From positions 1-20,782 of the forward strand of contig WRMX01000032.1 in the NCBI GenBank assembly GCA_009776905.1: a stretch of DNA of 20,782 bases, written 5' to 3'. Made by a program: the position numbers and the translations under genes. Below the pieces are notes generated by a model that did not search any database, had not been told where the DNA came from, and was given only the letters and a program-made list of their open reading frames with translations. This document shows positions 7,345-15,816 of this stretch, piece by piece. The first letter of the stretch is position 1; the number at the start of each line of letters is the position of its first letter. The DNA is from Oscillospiraceae bacterium (GTDB lineage Bacteria; Bacillota; Clostridia; Oscillospirales; Oscillospiraceae).

Positions 7345-7896
7345 TCATGCGACGACAAAACATACGAACAATAACCCTATGTATAAAAAAGGAGCGAGCG
7401 GGATTGCATCTTTTCTGCCGATTTTCTTTGCCATAATTAATGTGAGGCTAAAGAGCGAACCCAATATTGTCCCGACCAGCATCACGGAAAGCACCCCGCC
7501 GTACCCGAGATAGAGCCCGATTGCGGCAACGAGCTTCACGTCGCCGCCCCCGAGCCCCTTCCTGCTGATTATGTACACAAGCAGGAACAGTCCGCCCCCG
7601 ATAACAAAACCAAGCGCGGAGTCTGCTGCAATCGCAATGGCGGCATCCGTGTCCCAGAATATCTTTGGCAGCATGATGACAATCCATGATGCCATCATTG
7701 AAATGATTAGCTTGTTTGGGATCTTTTTAGCTTTTATGTCAGTGACCGACGCTATGTAACCGAACACGGCAACCAACAAGAGCAAAAGCGTGATGAACGC
7801 ATCGGTAGATCCGGCACGCAAAAATAAAATGCCGGCAACGATTATTGGCAAGCCGAGATAGGGGAATGCGGGTGATTGTATTGCTTTTGTCATCAT
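7345..7896 (-). CDS. tadV: Prepilin peptidase, A24 family (TadV/CpaA-like)
   Basis: This 183-residue integral membrane aspartic protease cleaves the leader of Flp and the TadE/G pseudopilins. Both catalytic aspartates are visible: Asp53 in SVTDIKAKKIPN and Asp119 in the GGGDVKL (GxGD) motif. About six hydrophobic segments occur. It lacks the N-terminal cysteine/methylase region of PilD-type enzymes, as expected for TadV/CpaA. I chose the ATG at 7896, which overlaps the preceding gene's stop and follows GGAGAGGGG (7902-7910); a second ATG follows directly. The open frame to 7926 starts inside the previous gene without a ribosome binding site. Confidence 0.92.
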   Translation of the reverse strand: MMTKAIQSPAFPYLGLPIIVAGILFLRAGSTDAFITLLLLLVAVFGYIASVTDIKAKKIPNKLIISMMASWIVIMLPKIFWDTDAAIAIAADSALGFVIGGGLFLLVYIISRKGLGGGDVKLVAAIGLYLGYGGVLSVMLVGTILGSLFSLTLIMAKKIGRKDAIPLAPFLYIGLLFVCFVVA

Positions 7897-8660
7897 TTGT
7901 ACCCCTCTCCGCTTCCGTTGAGCCATGCTCTTGTTACGACTGTCTGCGTCACTTTCAAAGTAGGCTTGAATGGCAAAGGCAACCCAGCGAAAGTATATAG
8001 AATTTCATACTCAACCGTCAGCTTGACATTGCCGTCTTTGTCCAGAATTATGCTATTGCCGCGCCCGAGGTTCACCCATCTGTGGAATTCCAATGCATTG
8101 AGGCCTATCTGATTCGTGCGCTTATTAACGACCCCCGACCTGATCAGGTATGCATCTCCCGTGTCGCTCCCGTTTGAGAGATACCTGCCGATCAATGGCC
8201 GTGACAGCATTTCTGTCGCTGCGCTCATGAGTTCGCTTGCTCCATAACTTAAGAACATGCTGAACATCGCCTTTGGGTCGTCCCGCGCTGCGGAGCCCCA
8301 CTCCGCAGCAGTCCCCAAGGCGTGCTGCCCGCTTTCGATCGCGCCGCCTATATCGGAAAGAGAGCCAAGACCGTCAATTATCGAGTTGATGTCGTCCCTG
8401 ATGCTATTTGCGGGCTCCGAAATATTGGCTGCGTTTGCGTGGATCGATTGCAAATCGTCGACCATGCCGAGGACTTCGAGAGTATAGCTATACATGGAAA
8501 GCGTATTTGCAGTCTGCGTCAGCGCATAGTGCATGCGTGCTTGTACAGCGACAATATTCACGAGGCTCAAAATGGAGATTATCAAAAGAACAAAGGGGAT
8601 AAAAACTCCGATAGTTTCCGCAACGATATATCCGTTGTCGTCCTGCGGCTTTGTAAGCAT
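7893..8660 (-). CDS. TadE-like pseudopilin
   Basis: This 255-residue protein has a class III prepilin-type N-terminus. DDNG precedes YIVAE, with a cleavage-compatible Gly10 and a Glu at +5, then a hydrophobic segment (VFIPFVLLIISILSL). The soluble part, presumed extracytoplasmic, shows no known domain: helical and Ser/Ala/Asp-rich in the first half, ending in a beta-rich region with a C-terminal GEGYK. GGGGGT lies eight bases before the ATG. Only 3 bp separate it from the upstream gene, and the stop overlaps the peptidase start. It is a minor pilin candidate made in the same transcript as the enzyme that would process it. It is one of two TadE-like proteins in the locus, and I cannot tell which corresponds to TadE or TadF of other bacteria. 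Confidence 0.78.
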   Translation of the reverse strand: MLTKPQDDNGYIVAETIGVFIPFVLLIISILSLVNIVAVQARMHYALTQTANTLSMYSYTLEVLGMVDDLQSIHANAANISEPANSIRDDINSIIDGLGSLSDIGGAIESGQHALGTAAEWGSAARDDPKAMFSMFLSYGASELMSAATEMLSRPLIGRYLSNGSDTGDAYLIRSGVVNKRTNQIGLNALEFHRWVNLGRGNSIILDKDGNVKLTVEYEILYTFAGLPLPFKPTLKVTQTVVTRAWLNGSGEGYK

Positions 8661-8663
8661 ATG

Positions 8664-11417
8664 TCAATACCCCCTGTAATCTGTGACGGTTATCGGCCTG
8701 ACTGCAGGAGGGATGACGCCACGTACGCCCCGTTGCGCGAATGGCAATGACAGGAACAGCATCCTTACGTCGATGCTCGTCGTCAAGCTGAACCCGGTGG
8801 CCATATCGCTCAATTTGAATCTATCAGACTTGGCCGCCGCTTCTGTCATTTTCCGCTCGTCTGCATTTATATTTTCCATATAGTTGATCATGTTCCACTC
8901 AATCAGATTCCCTGTACGGATAGCGAGCTCGGCGCCCTTGCTCCCCGCTAAGTTCTTTGATATTAGGAAGCATAGCAGATATTGCGAGTATGTCAGCCCT
9001 CGTTCTATGTCCTCTTCGCCGCTTGCTCCGCCTGAAGCTGCGTTTGAATTTCCGCTTCCCGAATTGCCACTATCTCCCGAGCTGTTACCGTTATTCACCT
9101 GGTCGGCAATGCCTTTTCCCGCCGTATCTGAAGCAATTTTGCTTATTGCATGCGCAATGCCGCTTGGGCTGCAGACCCACTCGTTTTTTGCAACATTTTT
9201 CATTAGCGGGACTTTGTGCCCTGTGCGGAGCAACACGACATCGACCAATGCCTCTGCAGCCGCAAAAGCAGCGCGCGCCAGCTCCCCCAGGCCTACGGCA
9301 AGCGGCGGACACCATGCAAATGAAGCCTGTATGCCTGCCACAATTGCTGTGATTTCTTTGACAGTGAAAACTGTGATATAGTCGCATATCAGCCGCACTA
9401 GAAATAGAAGCCTCGTAACCGCGCTCAGGTTCTCTCCCGCCTGAAAACTGCCTTTGTACAGATACTCCCATTCTGATTGAAAGAAGTAATTGACGCGAGG
9501 GCTGATCGGCACGCCTGTGATTGTTTTTGGAAAGTCGCTCTCGCTGAGGTCTTCAAGTTTTTTCCCGAGACTGTCCGGGCGCGTCGTTGTATAATTCGAG
9601 AACATTGAGGTGTCGTATGTCAGCAGCAATATATTGTTGTATGCTCCTGCCATTGTTCCAAGCGGGTCGGAAAGAATTTTGAATACGCCATCGTTGGATG
9701 TTTCCGGTATGAGCCGCATTATTTGCAATAGGCCAAGCTTTTCCGGCGGCGGAGTGTTGCTGTCATTAATGTATTTTGCGCCCATAGGATTATTCGCGAG
9801 GCCTGTATATACCGTGTCTATCAACGTGAGGAGCTGGTTAATCAAACCCTTTTGCTTCTCCTTTGAATCCGACCCTTCCGCATCTTCTTGCTCGTCATAT
9901 AACTTCACGGGAGTGCCGATAGGTTGCTTGACCATTTTCTCCAGAGCGTCGAAAAATGCTTTGTTCTCTCCGGGGTATTCGGCAAATTTCACGAAGGGGT
10001 TCGGCATATTGTAATGGACGCCGCGTTCTGCAAAGCTCGCGAAGTGGGCAGCTTTGCTGTTTGCTGCCGATACCGATTTGGTCAGCCGAAAAGCAGGATT
10101 TGACGATAAGTTCGCCAGTTCGTCGAGAGTGAGGCTTCCTGCAGATGGGTTTGTCGTGTCCCTGTATCTGAGGTCGTCAAGCATTGGCTTGTGCTTGTCG
10201 TCTATGTAGCTATAACTCCCATCACGAAACTTATTGCTCATAGCTGTGATATTGTTCCATTTAAGAATGTCGCGATATCGTTCAATGAGCGACATGGGAG
10301 GGGAGCCTGTTTTTTCCGTGAGTCCTTTTTTCAGCTCCTCGCTGCACTGTCCGGTATTGAGCTTCCTTTCGAGCTCGTCGATCCTTTGCTTCAACTCGTC
10401 ATGCGCCGCATCGATCTCGCGTGATATTTCGACTACTTTGTCAAAGTTTGCTTTAAACTCATCTGCCTTGATCTTTGCGCCTTCAGCCGACGTCTTCAGG
10501 TCACTTCTTCCTTGCGTAATCGAGCGCCATCTGCCATTTGACCAATTGCTCCCATTCGGGCCGCCTATGGCATAGGCTCGTATATTGCCGAGTATGGCTT
10601 CATACTTTGCGGCCAAATCGTCAACTACATTCTCATCATCCGTATCAGATGCAGATGCGTTTGCGGAAGAAGACATGCCCGCATTCACAGCATCTTCCCA
10701 ATCTTTATAACATGCTTTCAAGTCTATAAATTGGCTTCTGATTGATTTCATGTATGAGGAAATGTTATTGTAAGGGTTGCCTGATATCCCCAAATTTATA
10801 TCCTTACACGAATTCGCGGCGACAATCGCATTGTATAGAGCAACGTATTTTTCGTGCAGCTCGGCGATTTTCTCATCGATGGCCGTTTTTTCGTCGATGA
10901 CTTCCTTGTCTTCTTTAAGTGAGTTGTTGCTGAGAGCTTTAATTATTTCTTCAACGATAATCACCGGACCGCGAAACTTCATATACTCCTCGATCTGGCG
11001 CCTGAGTACATCAGCGTCTTCAAGGTTCATGTTATCGCCAAAGCTAACCTCGTTTAGGCCGAGTTCGGATCCGTATAATAGCTGCAACGTTCCGAGTTTT
11101 CTGTTCTGTGATGGTTCCCCAAAAACCGAAAGACTTATGTATTCGTCCAGCAGTTGCCCCAAAATCGGGTCGTCCTTTGCGACCCCGAAAAGCCCATATA
11201 TGTCATACAACAGTGCATTATATTGTGTCAGAACAGAATTTCCTGCCAACTGGTTCGCATCTTGCAATACGCTGCGTGCAGTGTGTATCCGCGCGATATC
11301 GACGGCAGTCCCGCTGACAAGGATTGCAGGAATGAGCAGCAATGTGACAAAGACTGTCACAGCGCCTCTTGTGTTTTTCATCAGTTTGCTGCTTTTCAAT
11401 TTTTTCAGTATTTTCAT
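8664..11417 (-). CDS. Large TadG-like pilus-assembly protein (DUF5702-type)
   Basis: This 917-residue protein begins with a basic segment (KKLKSSKLMKNTRG), then a hydrophobic helix AVTVFVTLLLIPAILVSG and DIARIHTAR. That is the Tad/TadG-type N-terminus (cleavage possible after Gly18, but Phe instead of Glu at +5). A long exported region follows, rich in Lys/Glu/Asp helices (about 140-390), then mixed sequence, further hydrophobic stretches around residues 650-730, and a Ser/Gly/Asn linker (~772-802). I see no von Willebrand A metal site. Large proteins of this kind, annotated DUF5702, occur in Clostridia tad loci; my match is from memory and is tentative. The ATG at 11417 has AAAGGA (11427-11432), which overlaps the stop of the upstream gene. 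A longer start at 11447 lacks one. Confidence 0.8.
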   Translation of the reverse strand: MKILKKLKSSKLMKNTRGAVTVFVTLLLIPAILVSGTAVDIARIHTARSVLQDANQLAGNSVLTQYNALLYDIYGLFGVAKDDPILGQLLDEYISLSVFGEPSQNRKLGTLQLLYGSELGLNEVSFGDNMNLEDADVLRRQIEEYMKFRGPVIIVEEIIKALSNNSLKEDKEVIDEKTAIDEKIAELHEKYVALYNAIVAANSCKDINLGISGNPYNNISSYMKSIRSQFIDLKACYKDWEDAVNAGMSSSANASASDTDDENVVDDLAAKYEAILGNIRAYAIGGPNGSNWSNGRWRSITQGRSDLKTSAEGAKIKADEFKANFDKVVEISREIDAAHDELKQRIDELERKLNTGQCSEELKKGLTEKTGSPPMSLIERYRDILKWNNITAMSNKFRDGSYSYIDDKHKPMLDDLRYRDTTNPSAGSLTLDELANLSSNPAFRLTKSVSAANSKAAHFASFAERGVHYNMPNPFVKFAEYPGENKAFFDALEKMVKQPIGTPVKLYDEQEDAEGSDSKEKQKGLINQLLTLIDTVYTGLANNPMGAKYINDSNTPPPEKLGLLQIMRLIPETSNDGVFKILSDPLGTMAGAYNNILLLTYDTSMFSNYTTTRPDSLGKKLEDLSESDFPKTITGVPISPRVNYFFQSEWEYLYKGSFQAGENLSAVTRLLFLVRLICDYITVFTVKEITAIVAGIQASFAWCPPLAVGLGELARAAFAAAEALVDVVLLRTGHKVPLMKNVAKNEWVCSPSGIAHAISKIASDTAGKGIADQVNNGNSSGDSGNSGSGNSNAASGGASGEEDIERGLTYSQYLLCFLISKNLAGSKGAELAIRTGNLIEWNMINYMENINADERKMTEAAAKSDRFKLSDMATGFSLTTSIDVRMLFLSLPFAQRGVRGVIPPAVRPITVTDYRGY

Positions 11418-11430
11418 TATCGCAATTCCT

Positions 11431-12177
11431 TTAACTTCCGCTGCCATTGAAGACCGACATAACTTTGTCCCAGGCTTTGCTTATGGCATCGGAAACGCCC
11501 GTGAGATTGAATTTTTCTGCGATGTATTCGACGAAATCCACGGCGAGGTCTATGTTGCGAATGAATTCATCGCCATTTTGCACGACAGCTACGGATGTCA
11601 CAGTTATCGACAACTCATCGGGGAAACCAATTGTGGAGAGGAACCCGGGCATATCATAGACCCTGGACGCAGTTATCGCCACTTCCTGGTACACGACCCA
11701 ATTATTTACCGAACAGTCGATGGACAGATTGCCGGATTTCACGCTAAGCCCCTGCTCCTCTATGTTGGACACAATGGTCTCGCCTCTTGCCTGCACGTCG
11801 CGGATTCCGGAAAACATGGATACATAAACGAATTGCAGTCGATCCTTGTCCGTTTCCCACCTATAAGACATCGAGCCTTCGTCAAAGACGAGCCATGTGT
11901 CGCTTTTTTCCGTTGCCAGCGCGGTAGCGGCATATTGCGTCGCGCGCTGGAGTGCTGCTCGCGTGGGCAAGAACACGGAGAGCAGAAAAAGAGCCGCAAA
12001 CACCAGGAGCATAATGGGAAAGATTATTGTCGCTTCAACAATCGCATCTGCATTGTCATCACGGAGGAAGCTTTGCGCTGTGCCATGAGGCTTTTGCACG
12101 CATACCGGCATTTTCCGGTTTCGAGATCCGGCGCTCATCATGCGATGTACTTTCATGCGAAGACGATCATTTTGCAT
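11431..12177 (-). CDS. tadE: TadE-like pseudopilin with long N-terminal leader
   Basis: This 248-residue protein carries the TadE signature: DDNADAIVEATIIFPIML with Glu48, then a hydrophobic helix to about residue 71 and an exported domain of ~175 residues. If the peptidase cuts before Asp44 the Glu is at +5, but the usual Gly at -1 is then Ala. The leader before the helix is unusually long and basic (about 43 residues). The start is chosen at 12177 because AAAGGAG (12187-12193) lies nine bases upstream; the frame is open to 12273 but without comparable support. It lies just after the pilin gene and ends 13 bp before the start of the large TadG-like gene, whose ribosome binding site overlaps its stop. 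Confidence 0.82.
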   Translation of the reverse strand: MQNDRLRMKVHRMMSAGSRNRKMPVCVQKPHGTAQSFLRDDNADAIVEATIIFPIMLLVFAALFLLSVFLPTRAALQRATQYAATALATEKSDTWLVFDEGSMSYRWETDKDRLQFVYVSMFSGIRDVQARGETIVSNIEEQGLSVKSGNLSIDCSVNNWVVYQEVAITASRVYDMPGFLSTIGFPDELSITVTSVAVVQNGDEFIRNIDLAVDFVEYIAEKFNLTGVSDAISKAWDKVMSVFNGSGS

Positions 12178-12238
12178 CTGATCATTCTCCTTTCCCATTA
12201 CGCTGGCATGGTGGTTCCGCATCGCGGCATCGAGGTTT

Positions 12239-12255
12239 TGGGAGCGGAGCCCCAC
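12239..12255 (-). promoter_or_regulatory. GC-rich hairpin between pilin and TadE-like genes
   Basis: On the minus strand, two bases after the pilin stop, GTGGGGC, TCC, GCTCCC can form a stem with one bulge. No T-run follows, so it looks more like an mRNA stabiliser, processing site or partial attenuator than a full terminator. Such a site between an abundant pilin and its minor partners would be sensible, but this is inference. Confidence 0.4.
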
Positions 12256-12256
12256 G

Positions 12257-12493
12257 TTAAAACGATGATCCACCGGTAAGCTCCGTGTCTTTCCCTGTGA
12301 TTCTGCTCCACAGTTCTGCCAACCAACTGCTCAACGAACCCCAAAACATCACTATCAACAGCACCGCTATCAATATGAGCATTACGGCCACAACAATACC
12401 TGACAATCCTCTTTCATCTTTCTTCAACCCATGGACAAATCCTTTGACAGAAACATATGTTGCGATTGATAGTGTCGAAATCTTTTCTCTCAT
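12257..12493 (-). CDS. flp: Flp-family type IVb pilin, major pilin candidate
   Basis: This is a 78-residue prepilin. The leader is MREKISTLSIATYVSVKGFV followed by HGLKKDERG, with probable cleavage after Gly29; then comes a hydrophobic segment (about 32-50) and a short tail ending GGSSF. Size, leader and position between the TadBC and TadE genes all fit the Flp major pilin. Oddly, mature positions 1-5 read LSGIV, so the Glu usually found at +5 (needed in type IV pilins for methylation or assembly) is absent, and no aromatic pair follows except FWG near the end of the helix. It has one of the best ribosome binding sites in the window, AAAGGAGGA at 12501-12509, consistent with high expression. 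It could be a structural subunit of a Flp-like filament or a minor subunit if another flp exists elsewhere. Confidence 0.85.
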   Translation of the reverse strand: MREKISTLSIATYVSVKGFVHGLKKDERGLSGIVVAVMLILIAVLLIVMFWGSLSSWLAELWSRITGKDTELTGGSSF

Positions 12494-12526
12494 GATAAAA
12501 TCCTCCTTTCATTTGAATCAATATCT

Positions 12527-13582
12527 TTAAATCCCCGTAAAGTTCATGGCAACCGGCACCATAAGCATAACCAGGATTGCAAGAAAAAGTAGAATCGTCG
12601 GGATCATAAGCTTGGAATTCGCCTTTTCGGCATCGCGTTTCGCAGTGCGCCGCCGCTCCTGCCAAGCCTCGTGCGCCATGTTCTTCAACAGCTTGCCAAT
12701 TTCCGCATTTCCCTTGGCCAGGTTTTGCATTATTGCGGATGCAAGCTTTGAGGTTTCCCTTGTGTTGCAACGGCTGATGAAGCTGCCGTATGCGTTTTCG
12801 GGACTGACAAGGTTGTCCAGCTCATCAGAGGTTTTTCGCATCTCGATATATATTTCCGTCTCGCTGCTGTAAGCGGTTTCTTTCCACGCCCTGTCCATGA
12901 TCATGCCAGAAGTGACAAGGAGCGCGAGCTTGGATACAACGTTTGGAAATTGCTTTCTGATGGATTCGCGGCGTTTTTTCACGCGGCTGCTTAGTTCGTC
13001 ATATAAGGCATAGACCAGAACCAGCACGAACACAGCGCCGACGCCGAGAATCGCCATTCCGGTGTTCGCATTGCCGAGACCCATGAACAACGCCCCAAGC
13101 GTGAGAGTGACAGCGAGGCCAATCATCGGATATGACAGCAGCTTTGCCAACAATTGTTTGGATTTGTTGACTGCGTGCTTCTTGCCATATAACTCAAAGC
13201 TCATTTCCATGATGGCCCTGTGCGCCCCGCCTTTGCCTATGGCGCTAAATTCGCGCTGCAACACATAGCCCGGAATCAAGAGCAGGTTCAGCCCTCTCAG
13301 GTTTCCTTCCTGCAAGCGCGCGGCCGCCCTTTGCGCGCGCGATACCGCTTTGCTTATATTGCCGCTTGGCGACAACCGGATGCTGACGGCGGCAATCCCG
13401 CGATACCGTGCCAGTTTATGCAGCCTTTCCTGTTCTTTCCTGCGGAGATTGCCGATGGTAGCGAAATAATCATATGCTCTGCTGTATGCAGCCGATATCC
13501 AATCATCACGCGTTGCGCGCCCAAGCAATATCAGCCATGCGGCAGCAAGCGCAGTGGCGAGGATCATAATGACGATGAGCAT
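12527..13582 (-). CDS. tadC: TadC-like pilus platform protein (type II secretion F family)
   Basis: This 351-residue inner-membrane protein has an N-terminal hydrophobic segment (1-20), a basic cytoplasmic region, two central membrane segments (about 150-195), a cytoplasmic T2SSF domain (about 215-325: FPNVVSKLALLVTSG ... NLAKGNAEIGKLL) and a C-terminal membrane segment (330-348). Together with TadB it should form the platform on which TadA acts. AGGAGGT (13589-13595) precedes the ATG and overlaps the upstream stop codon, coupling it to tadB. The length is slightly above typical TadC because of the N-terminal region. Confidence 0.9.
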   Translation of the reverse strand: MLIVIMILATALAAAWLILLGRATRDDWISAAYSRAYDYFATIGNLRRKEQERLHKLARYRGIAAVSIRLSPSGNISKAVSRAQRAAARLQEGNLRGLNLLLIPGYVLQREFSAIGKGGAHRAIMEMSFELYGKKHAVNKSKQLLAKLLSYPMIGLAVTLTLGALFMGLGNANTGMAILGVGAVFVLVLVYALYDELSSRVKKRRESIRKQFPNVVSKLALLVTSGMIMDRAWKETAYSSETEIYIEMRKTSDELDNLVSPENAYGSFISRCNTRETSKLASAIMQNLAKGNAEIGKLLKNMAHEAWQERRRTAKRDAEKANSKLMIPTILLFLAILVMLMVPVAMNFTGI

Positions 13583-13593
13583 TGCAGCACCTC

Positions 13594-14421
13594 CTACAGC
13601 GTGACGCGGCTGAATTTTTTTGCCATAATATAACTGAGGATAAAAGTGATGAGCCCTCCGGTGGAGACTGCACGCCCGACTCCTGTCGTATAAATCGCAT
13701 CCATGAATCCCGCGCCGGCATACCCGATGACAAGCAGAATAACCAGCGGCATAAAGAGCATGATGTTTACCTCCGTCTTTGCAGCAGTGAGCAATGTGTC
13801 GATCTCCATCTCGATCTCCATTTTATCCGCGATGATTTGCTGGGTTTCCCGCACGATTTCGTCATTCTTGCCGGACTTTCCCTCTATCGTTGCATATATC
13901 GATGCAAAACCTGCGATGTCTTCGAGCCGGCTCCGCTCCGCGAGATCGGAGAATGCTTCGGACATCGGAACCGCATTGTTGAAGCGGCCTGTCAATATGT
14001 CGAGCTCGGTGATTATGTCCGCGTCCTCGGGATATATCAGCATCAAATCCTCGCGAGCGTTTTCCAACGCGGAGATCAGCGGGTTGCCGGCTCTCATGGA
14101 GACAGAGATCGATTCGAGCAGATCATAGAATTGCGCGCGGAGCTTCGTTATTCGTTTGTTTACTGATGCTTGCGCGGAGGCAAAAATGTTGGCAATGCCG
14201 ATCAGCGCGCCCCCCGCGAGCGACAGCGGCAAGATTTTGTAAAAGATGAACAGCACAGCGGTACCGGCTGCCAGTCCGGTAATAAAGGCAAAGCTGTGCT
14301 CAAGCGGGCCGGAGCGGCTGTTTGTATAATCAGGGATGGCGGTTTTTCTTTCTCTTGCGTGTTTTTCGTGCTTCGCCGCCTGCTTTTCTGCTGTTTCTGC
14401 TGTGTGCTTTATGTATCTCAT
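13594..14421 (-). CDS. tadB: TadB-like pilus platform protein (type II secretion F family)
   Basis: This 275-residue protein has a Lys/His/Glu/Arg-rich N-terminus (~1-40), two membrane segments (about 42-82), a T2SSF domain (about 95-215: YDLLESISVSMRAGNPLISALENA, then TLLTAAKTEVN) and two C-terminal hydrophobic segments. It is the partner of TadC in the assembly platform. The ATG at 14421 has GGGAGGT at 14426-14432; an upstream in-frame ATG at 14466 lies within a duplicated 34-bp block that copies the tadA 3' end and has no ribosome binding site. Confidence 0.9.
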   Translation of the reverse strand: MRYIKHTAETAEKQAAKHEKHARERKTAIPDYTNSRSGPLEHSFAFITGLAAGTAVLFIFYKILPLSLAGGALIGIANIFASAQASVNKRITKLRAQFYDLLESISVSMRAGNPLISALENAREDLMLIYPEDADIITELDILTGRFNNAVPMSEAFSDLAERSRLEDIAGFASIYATIEGKSGKNDEIVRETQQIIADKMEIEMEIDTLLTAAKTEVNIMLFMPLVILLVIGYAGAGFMDAIYTTGVGRAVSTGGLITFILSYIMAKKFSRVTL

Positions 14422-14447
14422 GTCTACCTCCCGAGCTCTTGGAGCGT

Positions 14448-14523
14448 CCCGCCGCTCATAAGTCATATCACCGTGTCAATGCCCGCCGCTCATAAGTCAT
14501 ATCACCGTGTCAATGCCCGCCGC
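14448..14523. repeat. 34-bp tandem duplication at the tadA-tadB junction
   Basis: Copies at 14448-14481 and 14482-14515 are identical, and a third starts (eight bases, to 14523). The right-hand copy contains the last codons and TGA of tadA. The left-hand copy repeats that coding end in the intergenic space and adds an idle ATG. The duplication widens the tadA-tadB gap to about 75 bp in an operon where most joints overlap. Confidence 0.95.
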
Positions 14524-15777
14524 ATCCAGTTTCTGCCTGTTCCTCATGGGATTGTCCGTTCTCACGAGACGGCCGATTACTTTGTTCTTCGTGCTTTGGT
14601 CTGTCTCGCGAAATTCATACAGCGAGTTCAGGACGATCCGCTTCTCGCTGTTGTCATAGCCCACAACCTCAACGATTTCCATTGTTTTCCTGCTCCTGTC
14701 GCGAAGGCGTGAGAGATGAATGATGATATCGACAGCCGAAGATATCTGTTGGCTGATCGCATCAAGCGGCAACCCTTCCGCGCCTTGCAGAACCATTGTC
14801 TCCAAACGGCTGAGGATATCTCGCGTGGAGTTTGCGTGGCCGGTCGACAGCGACCCGTCATGCCCTGTGTTCATCGCCTGCAGCATGTCCAGCGCCTCTG
14901 CTCCCCTGACTTCGCCAACGACGATGCGTTCAGGGCGCATACGCAAAGCGGATTTGATGAGGTCTCTGATGGTGATCGCGCCTTTGCCATCAGCGCCTGC
15001 GTTGCGCGTCTCCAATCGAACGAGGTTGTCAATGTTTTTTATCTGGAGTTCGGCGGAGTCTTCGATGGTGATGATCCTTTCGTCCCGGGGGATGAAATTT
15101 GAAAGTGCGTTCAGGAATGTTGTTTTTCCGCTGCCTGTTCCGCCACTGACGAATATGTTGTACTTCGCGATTACTAGCATTCTGAGGACCTCCGCCACTT
15201 CAGGCGTGATCGATCCGAAAGCGATCAAATTATCGACTGTCATGGCTTCTTTTGGAAACCGCCTGATCGTGACTATCGGACCGTTGAGCGCTATCGGGGG
15301 CATGACAACATTGACGCGCGATCCGTCTTCAAGGCGAAAATCCACGATAGGCTCGCTTTCATTCACAGCTCGACCGGCTTTTGAAACAAATTTCGTGATA
15401 ATGATCTCAAGCTCGCGACGGCTTTCAAACCTGCTGTCGAGTTTATATAGCTTGCCGCTCTTTTCAGTATATATATCTTGATATCCGTTGATCATGACTT
15501 CCGTGACATCGGGATCGGCGATAATGCCCCACAGAACGCCAAGCCCGCGTATTGATTCATATACGCTTGTGACAATGAGCTTTTTGTCCTTAAAGTTCAA
15601 CGACGATAGTTCGAGATGCATTTCGGGATCATCCTTTGCGGAAAACTCGATCTTCTCTTCCAGTTTTCTTGCAACAAGATCCCGGAGCTGCTCATTGCTG
15701 AATGTCGTCAGATCGGCATGCTCCTGCACTTCCGCCTTCAGCCGCCCGGCAACTATGTTACGAGTTTGTTCCGTCAT
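14497..15777 (-). CDS. tadA: TadA/CpaF secretion ATPase
   Basis: This 426-residue cytosolic hexameric-type ATPase of the PulE/VirB11 superfamily drives Flp pilus assembly. Motifs in order are Walker A SGGTGSGKTT (about 211-220), Asp box TIEDSAELQ (237-245), Walker B RIVVGEVRG (284-292) and His box SLSTGHANS (309-317). The N-terminal domain contains the family run DPDVTEVMING (88-98). The ATG at 15777 has AAAGGAG about eleven bases upstream, a slightly long gap. It follows tadZ by 39 bp and precedes tadB. Its 3' end lies inside a 34-bp tandem duplication, but the reading frame is intact, with the natural-looking end GIDTVI. Confidence 0.95.
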   Translation of the reverse strand: MTEQTRNIVAGRLKAEVQEHADLTTFSNEQLRDLVARKLEEKIEFSAKDDPEMHLELSSLNFKDKKLIVTSVYESIRGLGVLWGIIADPDVTEVMINGYQDIYTEKSGKLYKLDSRFESRRELEIIITKFVSKAGRAVNESEPIVDFRLEDGSRVNVVMPPIALNGPIVTIRRFPKEAMTVDNLIAFGSITPEVAEVLRMLVIAKYNIFVSGGTGSGKTTFLNALSNFIPRDERIITIEDSAELQIKNIDNLVRLETRNAGADGKGAITIRDLIKSALRMRPERIVVGEVRGAEALDMLQAMNTGHDGSLSTGHANSTRDILSRLETMVLQGAEGLPLDAISQQISSAVDIIIHLSRLRDRSRKTMEIVEVVGYDNSEKRIVLNSLYEFRETDQSTKNKVIGRLVRTDNPMRNRQKLDAAGIDTVI

Positions 15778-15816
15778 TATGATACCCGCTCCTTTCTGTT
15801 TTCTGCATTTTTCGCA

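Noticed and set aside
10777..12279. 500-codon plus-strand open frame
   Set aside because: It lies antisense to the TadG-like and TadE-like genes, has no family features and is a by-product of their codon use.
14720..15481. 253-codon plus-strand open frame
   Set aside because: It is antisense to the well-supported tadA; no ribosome binding site or domain.
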